32,804 bases of DNA from an uncultured Collinsella sp. (GTDB lineage Bacteria > Actinomycetota > Coriobacteriia > Coriobacteriales > Coriobacteriaceae): positions 1 to 32,804 of the forward strand of contig CABUSH010000025.1 of the NCBI GenBank assembly GCA_902494195.1, given 5' to 3'. Below the pieces are notes generated by a model. It was not told where the DNA came from. It worked only from the letters and a program-made list of their open reading frames with translations, and searched no databases. Position numbers and translations under genes: made by a program. This document shows positions 22,479 to 30,498 of this stretch, one piece after another (the first letter of the stretch is position 1; every line of letters starts with the position of its first letter).

Positions 22479-23747
22479 CTAGGAACGGTAGTCGCCGTTG
22501 ATGGAGATGTACTCATGCGTGAGGTCGCAGGTCCACACGGTCGTTGCCGCGTCGCCTGCGCCCAGGTCGGCCGAGATCACGATCTCGGGCGCCTCAAAAC
22601 GTCGTAGAGCCTCGTCCTCGTCAAAGGGAACAGTCAGACCGTCGCGACAGACAGGCATGCCCATCATGTCGATGGAAACGTCTTCCTGATTAAACTTCAC
22701 GCCGCACTTGCCAAGCGCCATAGCAACGCGGCCCCAGTTGCAGTCGTGGCCGGCGATGCAGGTCTTAACGAGCGGCGAGTTGGCAACGGCACGGGCGGCG
22801 ATATCGGCCTCCTCGTCGTTGGCGGCGCCGGTAACGTTGACTGTAACAAGCTTAGATGCGCCCTCACCATCGGCGGCAATATTGCGCGCCAGGCTCTCGC
22901 ACACCTCGTGCACGGCAAATGCCAACTCGTCAAAGGCATCGGAGCCCTCGACGATAGGCTCGGCATCTGCGGCAGCGGCGCCGGAGGCAAGCATGATGCA
23001 GGTGTCGTTGGTCGAGGTATCGGAATCGACCGTTACCTTGTTAAAGGTCTGCTTGACGGTCGAGAGCAGCAGGGTATGAAGCGCCGCAGGCTCGACGGGG
23101 GCATCGGTGGTGATAACTGCGATCATGGTGGCCATGTTGGGCATGATCATGCCCGAGCCCTTGCACATTCCGCCTACCGTATAGACATTGCCCGCATGAC
23201 CCGCAGCCTCACTGACGTAGGATACGGCGTACTCCTTGGAGTGCGTGTCGGTCGTCATGATGGCGCGAGCGGCATCGGCGCCACCGTGGGCGGAGAGCGC
23301 CTCGTAGGCAGCAGGAATGACGGTCTCAAACGTGTCGATCGGCAGAATCTGGCCAATCACACCCGTGGAGGCAACCAGAATCTGCTGGGGCTCGCAGCCG
23401 ATGACCTGCGATGCGATGCTGCACGTCTCGCGCGCGCATGCAAGGCCGGTCTCACCCGTGGCAGCGTTGGCATTGCCAGAGTTGACCGAAACGCCGGCGA
23501 TGATACCGTAGCCCTTGTCGGCACCGCCCAGGTTGGCACGGCTCACCTGCACGGGCGCCGCGCAAAAGCGATTGGTGGTAAACACGCCGGCACCGGGACA
23601 GGGTTTATCGGGCACGACAAGCGCGTAATCCAGACGCTCGGGGTTCTTGCGGAACCCAGCGTGGATGCCTGCAGCCTTAAAACCAGCCGCAGCCGTAACG
23701 CCACCCTCGACGGCGCGAATCTTGATATCAAACAGCTCGGTATTCAT
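22479..23747 (-). CDS. argJ: Glutamate N-acetyltransferase / amino-acid acetyltransferase ArgJ
   Basis: Ornithine acetyltransferase that recycles the acetyl group from N-acetylornithine to glutamate and may also start the cycle with acetyl-CoA. The 422-residue precursor should self-cleave before the nucleophile Thr in MIMPNMATMIAVITTDAP (usual ATML, here ATMI). Other conserved blocks: VFTTNRFCAAPVQVSRANL, VSVNSGNANAATGETG, LVASTGVIGQILPID, and NTKVTVDSDTSTNDT-type sequence (FNKVTVDSDTSTNDTCIML). It ends with the typical HEYISINGDYRS. The presence of argJ, and no argA or argE in the operon, points to the cyclic pathway. The gap to argC is 135 bases, with no obvious terminator. Confidence 0.96.
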   Translation of the reverse strand: MNTELFDIKIRAVEGGVTAAAGFKAAGIHAGFRKNPERLDYALVVPDKPCPGAGVFTTNRFCAAPVQVSRANLGGADKGYGIIAGVSVNSGNANAATGETGLACARETCSIASQVIGCEPQQILVASTGVIGQILPIDTFETVIPAAYEALSAHGGADAARAIMTTDTHSKEYAVSYVSEAAGHAGNVYTVGGMCKGSGMIMPNMATMIAVITTDAPVEPAALHTLLLSTVKQTFNKVTVDSDTSTNDTCIMLASGAAAADAEPIVEGSDAFDELAFAVHEVCESLARNIAADGEGASKLVTVNVTGAANDEEADIAARAVANSPLVKTCIAGHDCNWGRVAMALGKCGVKFNQEDVSIDMMGMPVCRDGLTVPFDEDEALRRFEAPEIVISADLGAGDAATTVWTCDLTHEYISINGDYRS

Positions 23748-23882
23748 CGTCTTTATGACTCCTTATGTCAAACAAAAACACGGACATCGGTTGGTGCGCC
23801 ATGCCAGTCGTGATCATGAGACCAGCTTAAGAGTGGCGCCCCACTCGATGCCCGACTACCAAATCGTTAACAATCGAATGTG

Positions 23883-24953
23883 CTACACCGGGCACGCCAC
23901 TGTGGGCAAGCCTCGTCGCTCGTCAAAGCCAAAGACGATATTGGCGCACTGGACTGCTTGGCCCGCAGCGCCCTTGCACAGATTGTCGATGGCGCCCGTC
24001 GCCACCAGCACGTCCGCGCGCTTGTTGAGCGCGAGGCCAATCTGGGCGGCGTTGGTGCCGACGACCGAAGCCGTCTTGGGCTGCTGGCCGGCGTCGAGCA
24101 CACGCACAAAGGTGCGCCCAGCGTAGAACTGCTTGTAATAGTCGACAACATCCTCAAGAGCCAAGGAGTCGATGGCCTGCGGCGCGAGCGGCATCGTCAC
24201 CGTGGAGAGCAGGCCGCGCTTGAGCGGTGCCAGATGCGGGGTAAAGACGACGCGATCGGTTAAGCCAAGGATTTGCTCAATCTCAGGCGTGTGGCGATGT
24301 TTACCCACGCCATAGGCTTCCAGGTTCTCGTCCGCGCTGCAAAAATGGGTGCGGGCGTTGCAGGACTTACCGGCGCCCGTCACGCCGCTAATGGCATCGA
24401 CAATCACGGGACCGTTCTCGGCCACCCAGCCCGCACGCACGGTAGGAGCGGCAGCAAGGCTCGTTGCGGTGGGATAGCAGCCGGCGCAGGCGACCAACAC
24501 GGGCCTGCCAGCGGCATGGTTGGAAGCAGCGGTCTCTAAGTCCTGGCAGAACAGCTCGGGCAGACCAAAGGCACGGGTCTTGAGCAACTCGGGGCTCGTG
24601 TGCTCGGCGGCATACCAGGCCTCAAAGGTGGCCGGATCGCTCAGGCGATAGTCGGCCGAGAGGTCAATGCAGGAGACTCCCGCGGCAAGCAGGGCGGGCA
24701 CCTGAGCCATGGCAGCCGTGTGCGGCACGGCCAAAAATACCGCGTCGCAGTTCTTGAGCTCGGGGGCATCATGCGTCGTGAAGACAAGATCGCTTACGCC
24801 GGTGAAGCTCGGGTACACCGCAGACAACGGCTGGCCGGCATCGGCGTTGGACGTAATGGCGACAAGTTCAAACTCGGGATGACCGAGGACGAGGCGAATG
24901 AGCTCGGCGCCGGCATATCCAGCCGCACCGACGATTCCAACCTTTACAGACAT
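23883..24953 (-). CDS. argC: N-acetyl-gamma-glutamyl-phosphate reductase
   Basis: NADPH-dependent reductase giving N-acetylglutamate semialdehyde. It has 356 residues. The N-terminal Rossmann motif is VGIVGAAGYAGAELIRLV. The catalytic Cys is in LVACAGCYPTATSLAA. The SGVTGAGKSCNARTHFC and VFTPHLAPLKRGLLSTV blocks are typical of the type 1 enzyme, as is the final cofactor loop (ATGAIDNLCKGAAGQAVQ). ATG 24953 opens MSVKVGIVGAAG. It is the first gene of argCJBD, and candidate ArgR sites lie 83-123 bases upstream. Confidence 0.97.
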   Translation of the reverse strand: MSVKVGIVGAAGYAGAELIRLVLGHPEFELVAITSNADAGQPLSAVYPSFTGVSDLVFTTHDAPELKNCDAVFLAVPHTAAMAQVPALLAAGVSCIDLSADYRLSDPATFEAWYAAEHTSPELLKTRAFGLPELFCQDLETAASNHAAGRPVLVACAGCYPTATSLAAAPTVRAGWVAENGPVIVDAISGVTGAGKSCNARTHFCSADENLEAYGVGKHRHTPEIEQILGLTDRVVFTPHLAPLKRGLLSTVTMPLAPQAIDSLALEDVVDYYKQFYAGRTFVRVLDAGQQPKTASVVGTNAAQIGLALNKRADVLVATGAIDNLCKGAAGQAVQCANIVFGFDERRGLPTVACPV

Positions 24954-25035
24954 ATCAGACTCCTTGTCTGCAGTTATGCACCAATGCGCATTCCGCAGCC
25001 GTCGTTATGAAGTGGGTTGAAACTTTAACACCAAA

Positions 25036-25076
25036 AGATGCATATATACGCAAATCTTTTGCATGTTCATGCATTG
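25036..25076 (-). promoter_or_regulatory. Candidate tandem ARG boxes upstream of argC
   Basis: Two adjacent imperfect palindromes: ATGCATATATACGCAAA (25038-25054) and TTTGCATGTTCATGCATTG (25058-25076). Both have the TTGCAT/ATGCAA-type half-sites spaced by four, like ARG boxes of actinobacterial ArgR, and lie about two helical turns apart. The AT-rich stretch stands out in GC-rich DNA. No argR gene is in the window, so the regulator is inferred. Confidence 0.55.
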
Positions 25077-25119
25077 AAACAATCCCGACACATTCACTCG
25101 AAGGAATTGACAAATAAAT

Positions 25120-25174
25120 GCGGGCCCCCTATTACCCAGTGCGCCTTACGGTGACGTTGCAATGTGGGGCCCGC
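25120..25174 (-). terminator. Long-loop terminator after the PNPOx genes
   Basis: GCGGGCCCC (25120-25128) pairs perfectly with GGGGCCCGC (25166-25174). On the minus strand it is followed by ATTTATTTG. The 37-nt loop is unusually long and has no coding content. It insulates argC from the genes upstream. Confidence 0.65.
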
Positions 25175-25218
25175 TACATGCGAGAATTTGAATTGTCGAA
25201 GCTTGTTGAGAGACTCGT

Positions 25219-25629
25219 TTAGAGCTCGACCGGCACCCATTCGTCATGGTTGCAGATAAAGGCCTCGGGTTCCTCCACGCTAAAGAAGACGAGCGTGGGG
25301 TCGTTAGGCCCCTCATAGTGCTCGCTCAAGCGCTCAAGATGTTTCCATCCCGCCTCGCGCATATCGGGAGCGGCCTGGTCATCCAAGCCGGCACGCCCGC
25401 GCAAGATGAGCCAGCCATGGCCCAGCCACCAACTCGTGGCCTCAAAGCGCTGATTTTGCAGCAGCTCTTGCCACACATCTTTGGTGCGCGCCGTCACAAA
25501 CCACAGCTTGCCGTCCTGAATCTGAGCAAACGAAAATGGACGTACATGTGGCTGCCCGTCCACGCTCGTCGCCAAGTACCACGCCGGCACCGACGTCAGA
25601 TACTCCAAAACCGTATTCAATCCGTCCAC
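25219..25629 (-). CDS. Pyridoxamine 5'-phosphate oxidase-like flavoprotein (first copy)
   Basis: Small split-barrel protein of 136 residues in the PNPOx-like superfamily, which binds FMN or F420-type cofactors. The sequence YLTSVPAWYLATSVDGQPHV followed by RPFSF, and LWFVTARTKDVWQELLQN, are typical of the family: strand 1, the Arg-Pro-Phe cofactor segment, and the helix after strand 3. GTG 25629 follows AGGAGG closely. It is clearly a paralogue of the next gene upstream (same SVPAWYLAT / RIPAWYLAT start and same RPFSF-KLWF-KDVW spacing). The two form a tandem pair with a 44-base gap. Substrate is unknown. It may be a nitroreductase-like or stress flavoprotein. Confidence 0.8.
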   Translation of the reverse strand: MDGLNTVLEYLTSVPAWYLATSVDGQPHVRPFSFAQIQDGKLWFVTARTKDVWQELLQNQRFEATSWWLGHGWLILRGRAGLDDQAAPDMREAGWKHLERLSEHYEGPNDPTLVFFSVEEPEAFICNHDEWVPVEL

Positions 25630-25673
25630 GTTTCCTCCTGTACTAGCCAGTTTGAGAGCCTGGTTGGTGTGAG

Positions 25674-26120
25674 CTAGAGCTCCAGGCGCTCCTCGCTGCC
25701 GTCGATATCACAGAAGCGCGCGGCAATGTTGCGGACCGAAAAGAAAGCAAGGCGGCCGTCGTTGGCACTCTCGTGTTCCTCGCCGATGCCCACCATGTGC
25801 TTAAAACCCGCTTGACGCACCTTGTCGCTCGCAACTGCGTCGTCCTCAAGTGCGGCTTCGCCGGTCAATACGATCCAACATTCCCCCGGCTTCCAGCCCG
25901 AGAGCTCAAACTTGGGATTCGCACTCAGCTCCGCCCACACATCCTTGTCGCGCGACGTGCAAAACCACAGCTTACCTTCATCGACCATGACAAACGAGAA
26001 CGGCCTCACGCGCGGCTGATGTCCGTCCGTCACGTCGATCGTGGCCAGATACCACGCCGGAATGCGCCTGAGATACGAGCAGGCGCGCTCAAGCTGAGCT
26101 GTGCGGTCGTTGTCGGTCAT
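25674..26120 (-). CDS. Pyridoxamine 5'-phosphate oxidase-like flavoprotein (second copy)
   Basis: Paralogue of the adjacent gene, 148 residues. The conserved positions are YLRRIPAWYLATIDVTDGHQ, PRVRPFSFVMVDEGKLWFCT, SRDKDVWAELSANPKFELSG and WIVLTGEAALEDD. A single split barrel is expected, probably acting as a dimer with FMN. ATG 26120 is preceded by AAAGGGG. It lies 30 bases after ecfT on the same strand, so both PNPOx genes could be read from the riboflavin-transporter operon. A link to flavin supply is attractive but only inferred. The ends of the two copies differ: this one ends GSEERLEL, the other DEWVPVEL. Confidence 0.8.
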   Translation of the reverse strand: MTDNDRTAQLERACSYLRRIPAWYLATIDVTDGHQPRVRPFSFVMVDEGKLWFCTSRDKDVWAELSANPKFELSGWKPGECWIVLTGEAALEDDAVASDKVRQAGFKHMVGIGEEHESANDGRLAFFSVRNIAARFCDIDGSEERLEL

Positions 26121-26150
26121 AGGGACCCCTTTCTTGCGCTCGAATCGCGC

Positions 26151-26951
26151 CTAAACAAGTTGAAGGTTGACGACGATGACACACGCAAACAGCAGCATCG
26201 TCACCACCGCCGCCAACGCATCGCCGCGGCCAAATGCAAGCGTATGCAGACGTGTGCGGCCCTGCTCGCCATGATAGCAACGGGCATCCATGGCGGCAGA
26301 CAACGTCTCGACATGACGGAACACGCCCGTGAACAGTGGAATCGCCACACTGCCGAGCATACGCACGCCGCCGAGCGGACCGCCCGTCACGCGTGCACCG
26401 CGGCTTGCCTGTGCATCGGCCGTCTGCTTCATCTCGGTGGCAAACTGCGGCATAAAGCGCAGCGCTATACCCATGATCATGCCGAGCTCGTGCGCAGGAA
26501 GTCCCACACGCGCAAACGGTGCGAGCAGGCGCTCGAAGCCCGCGGTGAGGTCGAGCGTCGGTGTGGTGAGCGTAATAGCGCTCATGCCGGCCATCATCAA
26601 GGTCAGACGGCAGGTCATAAAAGCGGCGGAATGCAGCGAGCCCTCGCTTATCCGCAGAAAGCCGAGCTGCCACAGGATGCGCCCACTCTGATCGGTAAAC
26701 AAGTTGAGCACCGCGACCACGACGACGATTGCCAGCAGCGGCGCCATCGACGACAGAACGCGATGAACCGGCACCCGAGACACGGCATAGATCAGCACAA
26801 CGAAAATTGCGACCGGTGCCAGTCCGCGGAAGCCACCGACCGTGAGCGTCGTGATCAGAAACACAAAGCCCAAGAGCAACTTGGTTCGCGGGTCCAGGCG
26901 GTGGATTGCACTATCGCCGGGATAGTAGCTGCCAAACGAAAACGCCTCCAT
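26151..26951 (-). CDS. ecfT: ECF transporter transmembrane subunit EcfT
   Basis: Membrane scaffold of an energy-coupling factor transporter, linking the S component to the ATPases. It has 266 residues and begins MEAFSFGSYYPGDSAIHRLD with the PRTKLLLGF motif of EcfT. About five to six hydrophobic segments follow (for example VAIFVVLIYAV, MAPLLAIVVVVAVLNLF). The two coupling-helix motifs, normally Ala-Arg-Gly, are ADAQASRGARV and SAAMDARCYHGE (Ala-Arg-Cys in the second). The start ATG overlaps the last base of the ATPase gene stop (TAATG), so translation is coupled. It ends the riboflavin ECF operon. Confidence 0.95.
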   Translation of the reverse strand: MEAFSFGSYYPGDSAIHRLDPRTKLLLGFVFLITTLTVGGFRGLAPVAIFVVLIYAVSRVPVHRVLSSMAPLLAIVVVVAVLNLFTDQSGRILWQLGFLRISEGSLHSAAFMTCRLTLMMAGMSAITLTTPTLDLTAGFERLLAPFARVGLPAHELGMIMGIALRFMPQFATEMKQTADAQASRGARVTGGPLGGVRMLGSVAIPLFTGVFRHVETLSAAMDARCYHGEQGRTRLHTLAFGRGDALAAVVTMLLFACVIVVNLQLV

Positions 26952-28855
26952 TAGCAGCCCTCCTCTCGCGCGACCGTCTTGGATTTAGCAATGTCCGCGA
27001 CGTTAGAAGGACCGTCTGAGCGACCGATCAGCAAATCTGCCAGCTCGTCGGCCAGCGACTCAACCGTATAGAGCCCGCCGCAACGCAGCGGCACGCCCGC
27101 CTCCGCGAGCGCCAACGCCATGCGCTGAGCAGCAGGTACGCCCAAGCCGATCGACTTGAGCTCATCCGCATGCGCAAAAACCTGAGCGGGCGTGCCCTCG
27201 GCAAACACCGCGCCCTCATTCATCACGACAATACGGTCGCAGCAATTGGCAAGGTCATCCATACTGTGTGAGACCATGACGACGGTCAGGCCCCCATGGT
27301 GAAGTCGATCGATGAGCTCCAGGAAATCACTGCGCGCCGCCGGATCGAGCCCCGCCATGGGTTCATCGAGTACCAGGACCTCGGGCTCCATAGCAAGCAC
27401 GCCGGCAAACGCCACGCGCCGCTGCTGCCCGCCCGAGAGCTCAAAGGGGCTCTTGTCGCCCACCGTGGCCAAGTCGAGGCCCACGCGCGCGAGCGATGAC
27501 TCAACGCGGCGGACAACCTCGGCCTGCGGCAAGCCAAGGTTGTGCGGACCAAACGCCACGTCCTGTACCACGGTCTCGGCAAACAGCTGACGCTCGGGAT
27601 ATTGAAACACCACGCCGACCTTGGCCTTAACCGCGGCGGCGTCTTTCTTGTTTGACAGATCGAGCCCCAGTGCGTGAACGAATCCCTCCTGGGGGCGAAT
27701 CAAACCGTTGAGATGCTGGACCAGCGTCGACTTACCCGAACCGGTATGACCTGCCAAGCCCAGGAACTCGCCGCGACGCACCGTCAGCGATACATCGCGC
27801 AGCGCCCACGGGCTGCTGGGGTCGTTTCCCCAGAGAGCCTGTTTATTCGATTTGCCCGCAGTGGCCGAGCGCTTGCGCCATCGACGGCGCTCGCGGGCAC
27901 TCAGCGAGTAACTATGCGAGAGGTGCGAAATCTCGATGACGGGCTCCGACACGGCTGTCCCGTCGGTTGCAGAGGAGACGTTGTCGAGCACACGAGAATC
28001 GGATGCAGAAGGCCGCCCTGCGGTGTCTTCCCCACTCCGGTCGGCATATACCTGCGCAATCTCGGCGACCATATCCGCCTCGCGCACCTGCGCATGAACG
28101 GGCACGCCCTTCGCACGAAGCGCCGTGCCCAAGCAGCACGACGCCGGCATATCCAAGTTGAGCTGCGCAAGTTCGTCCGCCCGTGTCAAGATTTCCTCGG
28201 GCGTACCGAGCATGGCAACGCGCCCCGCCCGAAATACCGCGACACGATCGGCCTCGGCAGCCTCTTCCATAAAGTGCGTAATCATCACGATAGTCATGCC
28301 GCGGTCGTGGAGCGCATGGCAGGCCTTCATAAGGCCCTTGCGTCCGCGCGGATCGAGCATCGAAGAAGCCTCGTCCAATATGAGCACGCGCGGTTCCATG
28401 GCGAGCACACCGGCAAGCGCCACGCGCTGCTTTTGGCCACCCGAAAGTGCATGGGTCTCGTGGCGCTCAAAGCCCACCAGGCCCACGCCCTTCAGCGCCT
28501 CGCGTACACACTGCGCAATTTGCGCCGATGGCACGCCAAGGTTTTCAGGACCAAACGCAACGTCATCTTCGACAAGCGTTGCCACCAGCTGGTCATCGGG
28601 ATTCTGGAATACCATGCCCGCGGTCGAACGAATGTCGTAGACCAACTCGGGGTCGGACGCATCCATGCCGTTGATGCGTACCGTGCCCGCATCGGGCTGC
28701 AACAGTGCATTCAGATGCTTGGCAAACGTCGACTTGCCCGACCCATTGCCACCGAGGATGCAGAAAAACTCCCCGTCCTCGATGTTCAGATCGACGCCGT
28801 CGAGTGCCAGTACGGCACCGTCATAGCTAAAGGAAACGCCCCGACACTCAATCAT
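26951..28855 (-). CDS. ecfA: ECF transporter ATPase, two ABC domains fused (EcfA-EcfA')
   Basis: A single 634-residue chain with two ABC ATPases, normally separate EcfA1 and EcfA2. Domain 1: Walker A LGGNGSGKST (about 34-43), Q-loop FQNPDDQLV, signature LSGGQKQRVAL (about 137), Walker B LILDEASSMLDP, and H-loop ITHF. Domain 2: Walker A GHTGSGKST (about 369-377), FQYPERQLF, LSGGQQRRVAF, LVLDEPMAGLDP and SHSM. Both keep catalytic residues; domain 1 has DEAS where domain 2 has DEPM. A variable, polar linker (about 240-345, with an ARERRRWRKR basic patch) joins them. The start overlaps the RibU gene by four bases (ATGA) and the stop overlaps ecfT, so the three are translationally coupled. Confidence 0.95.
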   Translation of the reverse strand: MIECRGVSFSYDGAVLALDGVDLNIEDGEFFCILGGNGSGKSTFAKHLNALLQPDAGTVRINGMDASDPELVYDIRSTAGMVFQNPDDQLVATLVEDDVAFGPENLGVPSAQIAQCVREALKGVGLVGFERHETHALSGGQKQRVALAGVLAMEPRVLILDEASSMLDPRGRKGLMKACHALHDRGMTIVMITHFMEEAAEADRVAVFRAGRVAMLGTPEEILTRADELAQLNLDMPASCCLGTALRAKGVPVHAQVREADMVAEIAQVYADRSGEDTAGRPSASDSRVLDNVSSATDGTAVSEPVIEISHLSHSYSLSARERRRWRKRSATAGKSNKQALWGNDPSSPWALRDVSLTVRRGEFLGLAGHTGSGKSTLVQHLNGLIRPQEGFVHALGLDLSNKKDAAAVKAKVGVVFQYPERQLFAETVVQDVAFGPHNLGLPQAEVVRRVESSLARVGLDLATVGDKSPFELSGGQQRRVAFAGVLAMEPEVLVLDEPMAGLDPAARSDFLELIDRLHHGGLTVVMVSHSMDDLANCCDRIVVMNEGAVFAEGTPAQVFAHADELKSIGLGVPAAQRMALALAEAGVPLRCGGLYTVESLADELADLLIGRSDGPSNVADIAKSKTVAREEGC

Positions 28856-29442
28856 GCGCGGCCTTTGACCTGGTCCTTTTTAGGCGTGATGAGGTTGGAG
28901 ACCGCCTTGTACACCGCAAGCGTCAACACCGAGTTAAGCACGGTCTTGATAAGGTTGAACGGCAACACGGCGGGAATCATGAGCGGCAAAATCACGTCGG
29001 CCGAGCCATACCAGAACCAAACGCCAATGGTCAGATTCGCGACCATAGAAAGCACCGTAGCGGCAATAACGCCCAGCGTCAGGCCAATCACGGCACCCTT
29101 GTAGGTGCGCATCTTCTGATAGACGATAGCCGCAGGCAGGATATAGCCCAGCGTGGCAACCAAATTCATAAGCGCACCGACCCAATCGCCCGTGGTAAGC
29201 GCATGGATAACGATCGCCGTAGCGGCAACAGCGGTGCCGGCACTAGGGCCATACGCAAATCCACACACCATCGCCGGCACCAGCGACGGGTCATACGTCA
29301 AAAACGGCGCCGAGGGGAGGATGGGCAGCTGCACATACATAAACAGTGCTCCCAAGGCGCACATCAACGCCATGGTAACGAGCTGTTTGGTGCTCCACCT
29401 ATTCGTGTTCTCAAAATGGATATGCTGCGACTGTTCAGACAT
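28852..29442 (-). CDS. ribU: ECF transporter S component, riboflavin type (RibU-like)
   Basis: Substrate-binding membrane subunit of 196 residues for riboflavin uptake. ATG 29442 (MSEQSQHIHFENTNRWSTKQ) is chosen because AGGTGAT lies 6 bases upstream. An in-frame ATG at 29463 lies inside the riboswitch P1 stem. After a polar N-terminus comes LVTMALMCALGALFMYVQLP, then ILPSAPFLTYDPSLVPAMVC, the helix 1 and loop pattern of RibU-type S components. Five to six hydrophobic segments are present. The riboflavin assignment rests mainly on the FMN riboswitch immediately upstream; the sequence agrees. It is first in the ribU-ecfA-ecfT operon. Confidence 0.92.
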   Translation of the reverse strand: MSEQSQHIHFENTNRWSTKQLVTMALMCALGALFMYVQLPILPSAPFLTYDPSLVPAMVCGFAYGPSAGTAVAATAIVIHALTTGDWVGALMNLVATLGYILPAAIVYQKMRTYKGAVIGLTLGVIAATVLSMVANLTIGVWFWYGSADVILPLMIPAVLPFNLIKTVLNSVLTLAVYKAVSNLITPKKDQVKGRA

Positions 29443-29456
29443 AAGATCACCTGCCT

Positions 29457-29635
29457 CTTTCATCCGGACTCTAACCGTTGGTACTGGGGTCTCACCAGTT
29501 CAGCCGGCATGCGAACCAACGCACCCACGGGTCGCGGACTCATCGGCTCGATCGCAGGCACTTTACCTGCGCCACGGCGCCCCTTTGGCACCGCCCGATT
29601 TACCGCCAGTGGGGAATTCCACCCCGCCCTGAAAC
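29457..29635 (-). ncRNA. FMN riboswitch (RFN element) controlling the riboflavin ECF operon
   Basis: All conserved parts are seen on the minus strand: P1 as TTTCA (5') with TGAAA (3'), GGGCGGGGTGGAATTCCCC, ACTGGCGGTAAA, GCCGGCTGAACTGGTGAGAC and the 3' GGTTAGAGTCCGGATGAAAG. The P1 3' strand ends only about 15 bases before the ribU start and lies next to the AGGCAGGTGAT ribosome-binding site. There is no room for a terminator, so translational control is more likely. FMN binding should switch transport off. Confidence 0.97.
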
Positions 29636-30021
29636 AGCAATTGCAAGTGTAGCACCAGCAGGCTTTCACGCAAGTATGCCAAGGGTAATTTGTGGTGGGG
29701 GAAACGCTCTACAGATACGCCCGGGATAGAGCGGCGCAACAACGATGCTGCAGCACGCTAACAACTGATCGCAGGCAAGTACGAAAGATCAAGAAAGGCA
29801 GTCAACACAGAATTCCCCGAAGTGCAAAGGGCGCGATTCCACAATCTAACCCGAATTCCACCACAAATTGCTGAGTCAATGGATGTAGACTCAAGCCAGA
29901 CAGAGAAATTAGGTTTTCTGCCATCTCCCTGTCCTCCGTTTTTTGAAGACCTCCGACAGTGGCTCCAATCTTTAGCCGGAGTACCACAGCTCGGGGGTCA
30001 ATTCATGTAGCAGGAGATATC
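29636..30021. other. Gene-free interval upstream of the riboswitch and the NYN remnant
   Basis: This 386-base stretch is less GC-rich than its surroundings and has stop codons in all frames; short ORFs there have no recognisable product. It must hold the promoters of the minus-strand ECF operon and of the plus-strand NYN gene. I could not pick either out with confidence. The sequence CTCCG...CGGAG (about 29950-29980) forms only a weak stem. Confidence 0.5.
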
Positions 30022-30336
30022 ATGACAAGAACCGCTGTCCTAATCGATGGAAATTTCTTCCTGAAACGAGCGCGCAGGCTATGGGGAGACACTTCACCCG
30101 AAAAGCGCGCATCGGAATGTCATGCCTATGCCCTGCGACACATATTCGCTAAACGAAAGATGGCGCTAGAATACGGCGACCGCTCCCTATACAGAATCTT
30201 CTGTAAGGGACCGTCCCGCGGGACGGTCCCTTACATAATCCTCGAGCAAGCCGTCTACCCAAGAACTTGCAAGACGCGAATCGAGACGAGCCCGCCACTC
30301 AATAGAGCAGACAGTCGATTAAAGTCGAACAAATGA
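30022..30336 (+). pseudogene. Truncated NYN/LabA-like domain gene interrupted by a palindrome
   Basis: ATG 30022 follows GGAGAT at good spacing. The first 60 residues (MTRTAVLIDGNFFLKRARRL ... LEYGDRSLYRIF) match the start of NYN-domain (PIN-like RNase) proteins, with the first catalytic Asp in VLIDGNFF. Right after LYRIF, where family members continue with a Tyr/Asp-Cys-Pro-Pro stretch, a 34-bp perfect palindrome (30202-30235) is present. The frame then continues with unrelated sequence to a stop at 30336. Only 104 residues remain of a family that commonly exceeds 200. The remaining catalytic acidic residues are lost. Probably inactive; a short expressed product cannot be excluded. Confidence 0.7.
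30202..30235. repeat. 34-bp perfect palindrome in the NYN gene
   Basis: TGTAAGGGACCGTCCCG (30202-30218) is followed at once by its exact reverse complement (30219-30235), with no spacer. There is no T-tract on either side, so it is not a standard terminator. Its place inside a coding frame suggests insertion of a mobile palindrome. Confidence 0.8.
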
Positions 30337-30374
30337 GAGATCCCGAAATAGCTGAACAATAATTCAGCACAAAT

Positions 30375-30419
30375 AGGACCCCTTGTCCGCGGCTCCAAAG
30401 GAGCAGGACAAGGGGTCCT
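30375..30419. terminator. Terminator of groEL, possibly bidirectional
   Basis: AGGACCCCTTGTCC (30375-30388) pairs perfectly with GGACAAGGGGTCCT (30406-30419), with an inner GCTCC/GGAGC stem. On the minus strand it is followed by ATTTGTG. It lies 80 bases past the groEL stop codon. Confidence 0.75.
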
Positions 30420-30498
30420 AATCTATCCGAGGACGTTCCGGAGAGAAGCCCCCGTCACGCCCCCGGATTCCCGGTGGGAGTTCTAGACCTTGTCGGCC

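Noticed and set aside
29802..29987. 61-codon minus-strand ORF upstream of the FMN riboswitch
   Set aside because: No ribosome-binding site or recognisable sequence, and it lies in a base-composition-neutral intergenic stretch.
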